Made by a program: the position numbers and the translations under genes | Source of the DNA: Cephalotus follicularis | Lineage: Eukaryota; Streptophyta; Magnoliopsida; Oxalidales; Cephalotaceae | DNA length: 64,000 nt | Assembly: GCA_001972305.1 (NCBI GenBank) | Contig: BDDD01002227.1 | Span: 1 to 64,000, forward strand | Reading direction: 5' to 3' | Part shown: piece after piece, positions 20,686 through 32,618 of the stretch | Numbering within the stretch: the first letter of the stretch is position 1 | Layout of the letters: each line of letters opens with the position of its first letter | Notes under the pieces: model-generated | The model's input: the letters and a program-made list of their open reading frames with translations, nothing else | Databases searched by the model: none | Told to the model about the DNA's origin: nothing

Positions 20686-23600
20686 ATGGACTGAAGGAGA
20701 ACACGTGCTAGGGCTAAAGCTGTTGGAGCCAATGCTCCTGAGGAAGTGAATGTTCTGCAAGGGTTGAATGTCCCCCAGGATGAGAGAGATCCGATGACCC
20801 GAATTGTGGATTATTTTCAGCAACATATGGCCTTTAATATGGCTAATACGGAAGAGATGTGCCAGTACTACGCGCAAGCTCGACCGCAACATAGAGCTCC
20901 CGACCACTGCCCGGGAGAGGATGGTAACCAGTTTGGGAGGGACATTGAAAGGTTCATTAGGCAGAATCCACCCAGTTTCTAGGGGGAACTTGATGCCACC
21001 ATTGCTGAGAGATGGCTGCAGGATTTGGAAAAAATCTTTGAAGTAATAGACTGTACTGACAATCCAAAACTGAAGTTTGCTGTCTACAGTCTATGGGGTA
21101 AGGCCACTCATTGGTGGGAAATGGTCAAGAGAAATAGGAATCTCAGAGGCTTGACAACACTTGGGGCAGATTCCAGATAGAGTTCTTGGAGACCTATGTT
21201 CCACGAATTGAACAAGAGCGACGAGAGACGGAGCTCTTGGAGTTACGATAGGGAGAGATGACGGTGACAGAGTATCAAGCAAGGTTCATGGAGCTAGCCA
21301 GACATTCACCCTATCTGGTAGCTGATGAAGTGAAGAAGATACAGAGGTTCCTGAGAGGTCTATGGCCAGATCTTCGATCAATAATTAGGGCTATGGAACT
21401 GGGGACTTTTGAGGAGGTTGCACAAAAATCAAGACTACTGGAGAGCATATCCAGTGAAGACCAGGCTGAGAGAGCTCGCGAACAACAGAATAAACAGAGT
21501 CCTACAGAATCTAGATCAGCATCGTCGAAATGGCAAGATGGTGGTTCTCCGACGAAGACATCCAAGAGAAAATATCAGCAGATAGCTTCAGAGGGTTCTC
21601 CCAGCCAAGGGAGTAATGCTAGATCCGGAGGTTGTTTCTATTGTGGTCACATGGGACACCAACATAAAGATTGCTGGAGGTTTAATGGCTGGTGCTTGAG
21701 GTGCGGGGCACCTGGTCATTTGGTGAAAGACTGTCTGAAGAGTTCAGCTACAGCGCCTACTGGGCCTGAAGTAGTAGTGGTACAGCGGCGGGACCGTCAC
21801 AAAGGAAGGACACTGGCAAGGGCGTCACAAAAGGTAGAGTTTTTGTACTTGCTAAGACAGAGGTTCCAGGTTCGACTTCAGTTGTCGGAGGTACTCTATA
21901 TATATATGGTTTTTCTGCTAAAGTGTTGATGGATTCTAGAGCATCACATTCTTTTATATCTGCACGTTTTGCATCTTGCTTAGATGTCACCCCTAACTGC
22001 ATGTCATATATGCTTGATGTGAGTACACCGACTGGGACTTCTATGTACACTGACTCGATATATAGGAGTTGTGAGATGTCTATGACAGGCATATCTTTGT
22101 ATGCAGATTTGATAGTACTACCTATCTGTGACTTTGATGTTATACTGGGGATGGATTGGCTATCAGCACACCGTGCTCGCATGGATTGTTATAATAAAAC
22201 TGTGGATTTTTGTCTACCCGATGGAACGACATTCCAGTTCAAGGGAGACAAAGGGTTCTCGACACCGATCATATCCTTTATTCGAGCATCGAAGTATCTA
22301 GAGAAGGGATTCGAGGGATACCTTGCTTATGTAATTGATCGAAGGAAAGAGAAGGGTTTGAGCATGGAGGAGATTCCAGTTGTGTGTGAATTTCCAGATG
22401 TGTTTCCTGATGACTTGGGGTCTTTACCGCTGAGGAGGATTTTAGAGTTCGTTATTGATCTTGTTCTTGGAACGGCTCCTATCTCTAAATCACCTTATCA
22501 TATGGCTCCTACCGAGTTGCAAGAGCTGAAGTTACAGTTACAAGACCTGATTGATAAGGGTTTATTAGACCCAATGTTTCTCTGTGGGATGAGCCTATGT
22601 TATTTGTCAAGAAGAAGGATGGGTCGATGAGGCTTTGCATCGACTACAGAATGTTGAACAAGGCAACTATCAAGAACAAGTATCCTTTACCCCACATCGA
22701 GGATTTGTTTGACCAGTTTCAAGGATCAAGGATGTTTTCCAAGCTCGATTTGAGATCGTGTTATCACCAATTGAGATTAAGGGAAGGATACATTGAGAAG
22801 ACTGCCTTCCGGACACGGTATGGTCACTACGAGTTCTTGGTGATGTCGTTCGGTGTTACCAATGCGTCGACAACTTTCATGTCATTGATGAATGACATAT
22901 TTCGACCATATCTGGATCAGTTTGTCGTAGTATTTATCGATGATATACTAGTATATTCAAGGAGTGAGGAGGAACACACTCACCATCTGAGGCTGGTATT
23001 GCAGGTTCTCAGAGAGCATCGGTTGTACTCCAAGTTCGGTAAGTGTGAATTATGGCTTGATCTTGTGATCTTTCTCGGTCACATCGTATCTGTGGAAGGC
23101 TTGATGGTGGATCCGTCAAAGACTGAAGTGGTGCGAGACTGGCCACAACCGAAGAATGTGATGGAGGTACGTAGTTTTCTTTGCTTGGCAGGGTATTATA
23201 GGAGGTTTATCCAGAACTTTTCAAGGATAGCCGTGCCCTTGACTAGACTGACCCAGAAGAAGACCTTATTTGTCTGGAATGAAGATTGTGAAGCTAGTTT
23301 TCATGAACTGAAGGATCGGTTAGTTTCCGCTCCTATCTTGGCATTACCTTATGGTAATGAGGGTTTCGCAGTCTATGGTGATGCATCGGGTAAGGGCTTG
23401 GGCTGTGTGTTGATGCAGAGGGGTAGAGTGATTACATATGCCTCGAGGAAGTTGAAGCGCTATGAAGAGAACTACCTGACACATGACCTTGAACTCACAG
23501 CTAACATCTTCGCCCTTCAAAAGTGGAGGCACTATCATTATGGGGCGCAGTTTGAGATCTTTACAGATCATAAGAGTTTGAGGTACCTGTTCTATCAGGA

Positions 23601-24184
23601 TACACTGAACACGAGGCAACAAAGGTGGGTGGAATTCTTTAATGATTATGATTGCAGTGTGCAATACCACCCTGGAAAAGCGAATGTGGTCGCTAATGCC
23701 TTCAGTCACAAGGCCATGATTGCCAGTACGATGGTGTCGCAATGGAAGATGTTGGAAGATCTCCAAGAGTTGTCTTCATTTAATCAGTCACCAGGGATCT
23801 TTGTGGCTGACATGTGAGTACATTCGGCATTGCTTGATGAAATAAAGAAGGCTCAAGCACATGATCCTGAATTGCAGCAGATTCGAGAGAATCTGGACTC
23901 GGAGTCCGATTTTTGGGTACATGCTGATGGTATTCTGAGATTTCGGGTATGGGTGTGGCTACCGGATGAACACGGATTGAAAAGTGTGTTACTCTATGCG
24001 GATCACAAGTCTCGGTATAGTATCCATCCTGGTAGCACCCAAATGTATCAGGATATGAAGAAGAATTACTGGTGGTCGGGGATGAAACGTGAGATTGCAG
24101 AGTACGTTGCGAAGTGTCTGACTTGTCAGCAGGTCACGACCGAACACCAGAGACCGACAGGGTTATTGCAGCCTTTGCCGGTAG
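20686..24184 (+). pseudogene. T3 gag-pol, first part, to integrase zinc finger
   Basis: The ATG at 20686 is followed by an in-frame TGA at the third codon (usually CGN in this family); further stops occur near 20980 and 21250. Gag continues with VTEYQARFMELARHSPYLVA. Two CCHC knuckles are intact (CFYCGHMGHQHKDC, CLRCGAPGHLVKDC, 21630-21740). The protease loop reads LMDSRASHSF near 21930, the catalytic Gly being replaced by Arg. After a frameshift near 22600 comes RT (22597-23250) with intact FIDDILVYS at 22933. RNase H has YGDASG, its Glu and TDHKS, but the last Asp is Asn (VVANAFSHK). The integrase HHCC finger ends at KCLTCQQV. The frame stops where A2 inserts. Confidence 0.88.
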
Positions 24185-25611
24185 TGTAACGCCCAGAATT
24201 TTATAAATAATTATTTTAATATTGGCACAGGGTATGGCCGTATTGAGCAGATGGAGCCTGAATCGATAAAAAGCATCGCGTATTGGAGCCACAAAAAATA
24301 AGGCCCAAAATGACCAATAAAACCCATTTTTTAATGCGCGACAATAAGGCCCTATGTTTGCATTTTTATTGTGATTATTTTGGTACCTGTTCGAATGATT
24401 AATATCGCCGTTTGTGGATTAAACGGGACCCATGCCTTAGTATTTTGCTGGTAAATACCAAGAAGGAAAGCAAAAAAATTAAAGAAGAGAAAAAGGGAAC
24501 ACACGGGCACATAAGACACCCGTGCGTTAGAAGAACCAGGGGACTCAGGAGAAAGAGGCAAGAGAGAGAGACTAGTGGGAGAGAAAGGGGGAGAGGGAGA
24601 GCTCGGCGCCGGAGAAGGTGACGGTGCCGGACCAGGAGCTCACCGGTTAGAGCCTCTACTACCGACGGTAAGCCTCATTCCTTCTTCTCTTCTATTTTCT
24701 TCCTTTTCTTCTCGTTTTCTTCTCCCCGATGTCATCACTGTCCGCATTGCCGAGCGTTCCACCGCCGGTAACTGCCACGGCTGGGTCGAGTCTTCACCTA
24801 GGAGGCCGGCTACACCTATTTCAGTGGCTGGTTTGGCGCCATTCCGGAAATGGCCGGGTTCGAACTGACGAGTCGACTTAGTGAGTTGACCCACTGTCGC
24901 CTTTGACCGCGCGTTTGGCGCTGAGTCTCGGCGAGTTAAGGGCATGGATGTGTTGATATGATGATTGTGATGCGTTTTATGGTGGTAGCCAGAGTTGTGG
25001 ATGATCGGCGAGTCAACTCAGTGAGTTGAACTCACTGGCCTGCCGTGACAGCGCGTTTCACAGCGAGTCACGGTGAGCCTCCGATGGTTTTGAACATATC
25101 GTCCAATATGGAACCTATTTTTGGGTTTCGCCGGAGCTAAATGAGTTGGCCAAAAACTGGCCGAAGCACTGATGGCGACTGTGCTTGGTTTCTGTGCGTA
25201 GAGTGTAACAGAAATGTGTTGTGCATGCAGGATAAAGGAAACGATCAAGTATAAACGAAACGATCAAGGATAGAGGATTGCTGAGCTTTACGAGGTCAGT
25301 TGCTACGAGCTAGGTTATACTATTGCTTGCATTACATTCATGCATTCTGAATAATTATATGGATTGATGTGTATGAATTGTATTTGTATGGATGCATGAT
25401 TGTATATATATATATATATACACGAGCATACGGATGGATATGTAAACTGCATATGGCATATGATATAAGGGTTCGACATTGAATTAAGAGGAGATGAATT
25501 CTTGCCTTCACTCAATTCACGGGCTATGGGATAAATCTTAAAGGGCTTTGAACTGTTTTGGACATAGTTCCATTGGTTTACGAACTCTTTCACAAACTGC
25601 ATTTTCTATGA

Positions 25612-25858
25612 AAACCATCGACGCTTTATGCTTTCAAAACCAAGCCTGGCGATGCTTTCATGTCTTGAACTGAGTAGTCGATGTTTTATACTTATGCCTT
25701 CTAAAACTGTCGACGCTTTTATGTGTTAAACTTACAGTCTACGCATTTATGAGTTAAACCAAACAGTCGACGCCTTATGCTTTAAAACAAACCGTTGATT
25801 CTTTATACTTGTGCTTTTTAAAACTGTTGACGCCCGGGGCTAAGCATCGACGCTTAGT
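25612..25858. repeat. GTCGAC dyad cluster, LTR A2
   Basis: Eight or so units in 250 bp have cores GTCGAC (two), ATCGAC, GTCGAT, GTTGAC and GTCTAC, with YGTCGACGCYTT flanks. This is homologous to 5788-5955 in A1 but with one or two more units and more decayed cores. Confidence 0.72.
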
Positions 25859-26507
25859 GCCCTGTTCAGCCCAAACACACAGTTTTACATGGTTTTCCAT
25901 ACAAAATGGTTTTATCTTCAAATGAATTCCATAGAAAGCCTCTCTAAGGCGTTGTAACCTATGGAATCCTTCTATATCACATTTGATTTCTAAATCGATG
26001 TTCAAGTGAAGTTTTAAGGAAAGTTCTCAATAAAAGAATTTTACGCAAATGGTTTCTAAATGGTTTTTCAAAATGGTAAGGATAGTTCCATTGAGATATC
26101 GAGCTGCGGATATCTTATTTGGACTTCCTCTCCATTGTTTTATGGATTTTACAATGGCCAGGTACTTCCATTGGGACATCTGGGCGCGGACACTCCCATT
26201 TGGACTTCCTTTCCATTCATTATAACTTCGATAGGGACCAACCAAATGATATATGAAAAAATTGATTACAAAATGGATTATGAACATGAAATGGCCATTG
26301 GATATGAAAAATGACTTATGATTACGAAATGATCTTTATATGATTTGACAGATGTGGATCCTATGATATCCTTTATGAAATGGTCCCTATCCTTTAAATG
26401 AATATATGTTATGGGTTACGAGTATTACAAGGTACGACTATGATATATATTATTGTTTTAGACCTATGAGATAACTCATCCATAACCTACGTTTCAGTCG
26501 CGTGTTC

Positions 26508-26693
26508 GATCACATCATCACTGGAGGTTACTGGCGCCTATGGGTTCTGACCATTTTTACAGCTTTTCCACATACTATGGGTTCTGACCGTTTTTACTGC
26601 TTTACCACATACTATGGGTTCTGGCCATTTTTACGGCTTTACCACTATACTTATGGGCTCTGACCGTTTTTACGGCTTAGCCATGATGTGATC
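26508..26693 (+). repeat. Minisatellite bracketed by an inverted repeat, LTR A2
   Basis: Four units of about 38 bp (CTATGGGTTCTGACCRTTTT, then ACNGCTTTACCACATA) lie between GATCACATCAT (26508-26518) and ATGATGTGATC (26683-26693), a perfect 11-bp inverted repeat. Confidence 0.8.
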
Positions 26694-27702
26694 AGCGTTA
26701 TCTCTTCCCCACTCGGCTACGACCTTAAAAGCGTAGGTAGTCGGTGATAGTAATATCTCAGGCCGAAGTGTTTGTAGGCCTATGGCCTTTTATGTGATTA
26801 GGACCAGCCCAGTATACCACTGCTTAGGGACAGTTGGTATACTGACGCCGTCCGCAATTGTCATTTATGCACACGACATGCCATACATATATATTATACT
26901 GTTGCACACATATCACCATTATGCTGATGCACTACATGACATACATTGATATACTGTTACAAGCATATCACTATTATACTGTTGCATGCATAGCATAGTA
27001 TACCTACACGACATTATGTCGCTCACCCATTTCCCCTGTCTGCGGAATGGGTCAGGCTCAGGCACAGGTGATGGATTGCAAGGAGGTAAGCTGAGAAGGA
27101 CAGGTTTTCTATAACAGGTTTTGTTAGCCAATTGTATATGGAGTTGCTTGTATTTGGATTTGCTTATATGAGTTGCATATAAGAGTTGTATAAAAGGGGC
27201 CTCATGTTTATGATTAAAATGTATTGAGATATAAGGCTTGTTATGTATAAGGATTGTGGAAAGGAACCCTATGTATTTGAGACAAATATAAAGATGTTAT
27301 AGTTATGTTCTATTCAACTATCGACCTGTCGGCTTGTGGCAGTGCTTGTTTAATATGTGTGTTGATGTAAAGGACATGGAAGGGTCCACATATTGTGATA
27401 AATTATTGATTCCTCCTTTGGGAGTGTGGTTGTTGAGGGCTGAGCCCAAGATATAAACTGTGTTTTCTTGACAGGGGGTTATAGTCCGATAAACGAATAC
27501 TTCATGCCGAAATTTTGGGAGATTTTAAGAGTTAGTTTTTATTTGGATTGTTTAATCCCACTGTTGTAATATGATTGTTTAAAGTTTTAAATTTGTAGCA
27601 CTTTTTGGAGTATAAATTATATGACTAAATGGACTGAAAGGAAGGTATCTCACGCGTCAGATCGTGGGGGTTTACTCTTGCAGTTTGGGGCGCGACAAGT
27701 AG

Positions 27703-28769
27703 TGGAGTGGAAGTGGGAACACATAACTATGGATTTTGTTTCAGGATTTCCACTGACTAGGCATCGTCACAATGCAGTATGGGTTATTGTGGATAGACTC
27801 ACGAAGTCAGCTCATTTTCTACCCACTCATATTACGGACTCAGCGAGCAAGCTGGCTCGTTTGTATGTCAAGGAGATAGTGAGGCTACATGGTGTTCCAG
27901 TCAGCATCGTATGTGATAGAGATGCCATCTTCAATTCAAACTTCTGGAAGAGATTTCAGACAGCTTTCGGGACGAAACTGAACCTGAGTACTACCTTTCA
28001 CACTCAGACCGATGGGCAGTCTGAGCGTACCATCCAGACCTTGGAGGATATGCTACGGGCTTGCGTTATTGACTTTGCTGGTACATGGGAGGATCATATT
28101 CCTTTGATAGAGTTCTCTTATAATAACAGCTATCATTCCAGTATCGGCATGGCACCGTTTGAAGCACTGTATGGGAGGAAGTGCTGATCCCCTGTTTGTT
28201 GGGATAAGGTCGGGGAACGACCTTTTCTTGGGACTGAGTTAGTCAAGGAAACTTCAGAAAAGACCAGGATGATTAAAGAGAAACTGCTTGCTGCTTCGAG
28301 CTGGCAGAATAGCTATGCGGACAGTGTCAAGAGGAGGCCTTTGACCTTCAGTGTTGGTGATCATGTGTTCTTAAAGGTTTCACCATGGAAGGGAGTGCAA
28401 AGGTTTGGGAAAAAGGGCAAGTTAGCTCCACGCTATATTGGTCCTTTTGAGATTTTGGAGAGAGTTGGGGAGGTAGCCTACCAGCTTGCCTTACCTCCTG
28501 CACTGTCAAACGTGCACGACGTCTTTCATGTGTCAATGCTGAGGAGATATATCCCGGACCCGTCACATGTCCTGGATTATGATACTGTTCCTGTACGAGA
28601 TGACTTATCTTGTGAGGAGTTGCCTGTGCGGATTCTAGATTGGAAGACGCAGACTTTGAGGAACCGAACCATCTCCATGGTCAAGGTTCAGTGGCAGTTC
28701 CACCGACCGGATGAAGCCACTTGGGAACGTGAGGAGGATATCCGAGAGCGTTACCCGCACTTGTTCTAG
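27703..28769 (+). pseudogene. T3 integrase core and chromodomain-like tail
   Basis: This continues the integrase after A2. ITMDFVSGF holds the first catalytic Asp, IVCDRDAIF the second, and TDGQSERT the Glu, so the D,D,E triad is intact. After RKC an in-frame TGA at about 28186 replaces a usual Arg codon. The frame then continues with GDHVFLKVSPWKGVQRFGKK, KLAPRYIGPFEILERVG and NVHDVFHVSMLRRYI. The end holds a chromodomain-like segment, MVKVQWQFHRPDEATWERE, stopping after RYPHLF. Such tails are typical of Tekay/Del chromoviruses and are thought to guide integration to particular chromatin. Confidence 0.88.
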
Positions 28770-28803
28770 TATTGTTTTTAATTTCGAGGACGAAATTCCT
28801 TGA

Positions 28804-28815
28804 AGGAGGGGTGGA
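28804..28815 (+). other. T3 polypurine tract
   Basis: AGGAGGGGTGGA directly precedes the 3' LTR start TGTAACGCCC. It is the plus-strand priming site. Confidence 0.8.
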
Positions 28816-28969
28816 TGTAACGCCCAGGATTTTCGCACGTTGTAATATTTGAATTCCAAATGTAATCTTGTTATTAAATTAATGAGAAAGATGAATTTCC
28901 CGACTAATATGTTGATTCGCAAATCAAATCAAAACACTTAGAAGCATGATTGTTGAAATATTGACGGGG

Positions 28970-29122
28970 ACAGTTGACTTGTGCCATAAACCAACCAACT
29001 GGTGGACCGTTTAATGGAACTGTTGACTGGTGGGATGAACCAGTAGACTGGAGGGCTATCGAGCCACCTGGCAACCACAGCCAAGAGAACAGCCGACTGC
29101 GGAGAAAGAACAGTCGGCTGGT
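28970..29122. repeat. GTCGAC-type dyad cluster, T3 3' LTR (promoter-proximal)
   Basis: This is the copy of 18392-18544. Here the GTCGAC cores have drifted to GTTGAC and GTAGAC, while CAGCCGACTG and CAGTCGGCTG remain. Confidence 0.7.
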
Positions 29123-29939
29123 TTATGCTCTGTTTTGTTTCATGTGATGAGATCACATGCAACGATTGACAAGAGGAAAGGGTATGCCATCTGTGTGTCA
29201 TGCGGCTAATGCAGAGGGGAGAGTGAACACCTGTGCGCCATGCAGGTCATGGGACAGGCAGAATCAGTCATGCGTGTGTGAGCATGCAGATATGAGAGGA
29301 GTATGGCATTTAGTGCCATGGGAAACGGGTTGGAGAAAAGAGGGAGAGAACCACCTGCATAAAATGCTTTCCTCTTCCCCTCTCTCACCCAGTGCGTGCA
29401 AGGAAAGAAAACCAATGAGAATTATAGAGAAAAATAGTGAGGAATCATGAGAGAAAGAGAGAAAGATTCTCAAATTGTTGAACCAAGAGGAGTTTGGACG
29501 TGACGGGTTGGAGCTACTGGATTTTGAGTTGAAGCATCTGGGGAGCTCAAAACGTCACTGTTGGAAGACAAAGAGGTGGACTTACAGATTCCTAACTTGG
29601 AATCAAAAGGTAGGGGAAGTTATGTTTGTATTTTGAGCTCAAGATTACTGAATGTTCTGTGATTGGTTGCCTGCTTGTATGAGCTATGATGTTCAGTTGA
29701 TATGCCATGGTTACTACTGGTTTTTCGCATGCCATGCTTACTGTTGAGAATCATTTGAGTTCATGTACATGCATGTTGAGTTTTATCTTGGTATTAAATT
29801 TCTGGATAAAATGCATGCTTACTGTTGTGTTCTATGAACCTTTTGAGGATGGATTGATGATATCCTATCTTGAGAATATATGTGGATGCTTGTAATGATC
29901 CGTTTAAAGTGATATATATTGGATTGCATGTAACTGGTT

Positions 29940-30189
29940 TCCTAGAATAGTCGACTGTCGAAGGAAGACGGACGATTGCTCAACCGAAATAGTCGACTAT
30001 TGAAGGATAACAGCCGATTGCCTGATGAATAGTTGATTGGTAGAAGGAACCGACCGAGTACTGATATACTGATTACTCAGAACAACCCACTGGTGAAGAA
30101 TCCAGCCTACTGCCAAGCTGATGTTTGGTTCTGTCTTGCTTAAAAGGATGCGCGACGATCCCGACTCTGTTTAGGATGCATGAGGACAT
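29940..30189 (+). repeat. Block with second dyad cluster, present only in T3 3' LTR
   Basis: It holds ATAGTCGACTGTCGAAGG, ATAGTCGACTATTGAAGG, CAGCCGATTGCC, TAGTTGATTGG and related words. In the 5' LTR the flanks join directly (GGATTGCAT then CTGTATGC). CAT precedes both junctions, which suggests a deletion in the 5' copy at a short direct repeat, rather than an insertion. Confidence 0.75.
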
Positions 30190-31406
30190 CTATATGCATT
30201 GCATATGTACTATTTACTGCCTGTTTATTGACTGATTATAAACTGTTTATGATTTCTAGATTACAATGTTAATTTAGAAATGCATATGTGAAACTGAAAA
30301 TGACTATTTTGAATACAAAATAGATATTTGATAATAACACATTTTCGAACAACTGGGAAAGTGATTTCCACCCACTGAACTGTTTAAAAGTATTTTCCAC
30401 TACTGAAAATACATATTTCAAATGTTTACGACTTTTGAAAACATTTTGAAATAAACTGCCTGTTATTGATCCAACGATCACCACTGTTTACTGTAATGAT
30501 TCACTGTGTTGCTCTGTGAATTTACTGTGTTTGTGTTTGAGCCGTATTAGTTGCATGGCGGGGACTACCAGTGATGACTAGTGGTAGGGTTGATCTAGGG
30601 GTCAGGAGTTGGCTGGGTAACTCACTGTACTGTACTGTTATCTTGATTGGTTGCTTGGAGAAGGGACTGAAGTGGGAGTGTATCATGGGGCCAGGAGTTG
30701 GCGGCGTTACACATACTGCATGCATGTTTGTGGTCCCTTTGTGGACTTACTGTATTGTGTACTGGTCCTATTCGGACACTACTGTGCCTGTTTGATGTAG
30801 CCCTGGCCGGGCTACCACTGTACTGTTGTTGCATACATATATTTTTTTCATATATGTTCCTACTGATATTTTACCGTACTGTTAAATTACATATATTTTT
30901 TCACATATATATAAACTGGTTTTTCTACTATACTGCATCATCTATGCATACATCACATGACATGTACGTAATGTTGGTCCCAAACTACTTTTATGACTTA
31001 GCCGAGTGAGGACAAAGGCTAACCCCTTACTTTACAGATGAATGTAGTGGATCAGTTAGGGAACCAGCATGGATGAAGTACAAGTTTTTAATAATGTTTT
31101 CACCAGGGGTTATGTCCCTTTGTGTGTTGTGTATCGTATTTTCTAGTTTACTAGACTTTCTGATGTTACTGATTAATGTATTATGGATCACGCTCCGTTT
31201 TGTGTGCTTTTGACAATGGCAGACTTGTTTTGAGTAGCGTGTAGTATGGGATGCATGTTACCTGTTTTCAGCTTATGAGTTTAATGCTTCCGCAACTGTT
31301 ATCTATTTGAAAAGTTTAATTTTTTATGGCTTTTGCATGACCTGAATCTTAATGTTAATTGCCTTTACCACCTTTATGTGTGTCTACTTGAAACCGGGGC
31401 GTGACA

Positions 31407-32605
31407 CTCATTGCCATAAGTAACTAAGTTACTTTCTAGTTTTAAGCTACTTGGCTTTGGATGGTTGGCTTAGTCAACTTACTTAGCCATTAAGCAATGT
31501 GAATCTTGCTCTTTAAGCCTCCAAATGGCCAGCCCCTTTTGTGAGAGAAGTGAGAGATGTGTGTTGGTTTATTCTCATTGGTTTAGAGAATTATTTGTAA
31601 GAGATATTTGCTGTATCTCACACAAAAGCACACGACATGCACATGTGAGACTATAAGGATTCATAAAGTCACTTATGTCTCCTCTCTCTTCTTCTCTCCA
31701 AGGGGGCCGAACTCTCTCTTTTCTCTCTTCTCTTCCACCATTTACGTGAGAAGAAAACACCATTGATGGTGTCCATGAACTTGTTAGGTCAAGAAGAGTG
31801 AAGCCAAAACTATTCTCCTCTCATCCTTATAAACCACTTTGTAGGTAGAGATTTCACCATATCTCTACCTTCATTCTGTGAGTATTTCTAGGATCGAACT
31901 AAAACACAAACTCCCTTCCTATAAGCTTCTTTCCATGCCATTGGGATCATAAAATGTGAAGGATCTAAGCTTGGAGCTCAAGGAAAGGAATCACACAAAA
32001 AGGGAGTGAAGGAGTAAAGACTCTTAGTCAGGTTTTTCTTCTTCATCTCTTTCCCTTTTTGTGATGTGGTGTGTGAGTTGATACAAAGGCTTTTGTTTTG
32101 GTTTACAGGTTTTTTTTGAGTTGTTTTTAGGGTCATGGGTGAAACCCTAGCTCATTCCAAGTGGGAATGAAACCCTTTAGGGTTTGGATAGAGATGGATT
32201 TAGGGTTTATATGGAATCCCAATTCTTTTAGGCATTATTGCCAAACCTAGGGTTTAAATTCCCTAGCTCCACCTGAATTCTAGCTTGTGTTAATGTTTTT
32301 ATAAAACCTTAGGGTTAGGGTAATGGTGGAAATGGTTTAGGGTTAAGTGTGCAACCCTAGTACCATTATTTCTTCTTGGCTGAAATTTAGGGTTTGTAAA
32401 CCCTAATCCACCAATGCCTTCCCTTGCTTGGATTCGGATTAGGTAACATTTAATAGTCCAATTAGTGATCCTTGGACATAATTGGGACATCTTAGGGCAT
32501 TGGTTATGAGTGATTCTTTTCTTGGAATGAAAATTTTAAAATTAGTCACAGTAAACCCTATGTCCCTGAAATGTTAATCTTCTGCTGCCTTCCCAATTTC
32601 CAACA
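31407..32605 (+). repeat. C1 5' LTR, 3' part only
   Basis: It aligns to 39583-40801 with modest divergence (indels and substitutions). It is rich in the telo-box-like words AAACCCTA and TTTAGGG between 32128 and 32560. It ends CAACA at 32605, two bases before the primer site. Confidence 0.85.
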
Positions 32606-32607
32606 AG

Positions 32608-32618
32608 TGGTATCAGAG
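32608..32618 (+). other. C1 primer-binding site
   Basis: TGGTATCAGAG is complementary to the initiator Met-tRNA 3' end. It follows the LTR end CAACA after two bases, as is usual in copia elements. Confidence 0.8.

Larger units (their letters stand above)
24185..27697 (+). mobile_element. A2: complete solo LTR of family A, 3513 bp
   Basis: It runs from TGTAACGCCC to GGGGCGCGACA with no internal domain. The flanks are GGTAG (24180-24184) and AGTAG (27698-27702), a 5-bp target duplication with one mismatch. Removing the LTR plus one copy rejoins the T3 integrase frame at [19 protein letters not shown], so the boundaries are firm. It contains a GA-rich leader (about 24545-24605), dyads (25612-25858), and a minisatellite with inverted-repeat arms (26508-26693). 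A solo LTR arises by LTR-LTR recombination of a full insertion. Confidence 0.9.
18239..31406 (+). mobile_element. T3: Tekay-like Ty3/gypsy element, nearly complete
   Basis: 5' LTR 18239-20574, primer site 20578-20589, gag-pol 20686-24184 and 27703-28769, purine tract 28804-28815 and 3' LTR 28816-31406. The solo LTR A2 (24185-27697) splits the integrase. The LTRs are highly similar but differ by a 250-bp block present only in the 3' LTR. The flanking pentamers are CATAT (18234-18238) and CTCAT (31407-31411), which do not match, and the flanking sequences belong to unrelated elements (T2 and C1). The two ends probably come from different insertions joined by recombination. Confidence 0.88.
28816..31406 (+). 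repeat. T3 3' LTR, 2591 bp
   Basis: It is homologous throughout to 18239-20574, but 29940-30189 is an extra 250 bp with its own GTCGAC-type cluster. Its end GGGCGTGACA at 31406 abuts copia LTR sequence (CTCATTGCCATAAG) corresponding to position 39583 in the C1 3' LTR. Confidence 0.88.

Noticed and set aside
31407-31411. CTCAT as a target duplication of T3
   Set aside because: The left flank is CATAT, and the surrounding elements differ. The match is not credible, hence the chimeric-junction reading.
32128-32560. Possible interstitial telomere array
   Set aside because: The CCCTAAA-type words are scattered and in both orientations, not tandem. They also occur in the other LTR of the same element.
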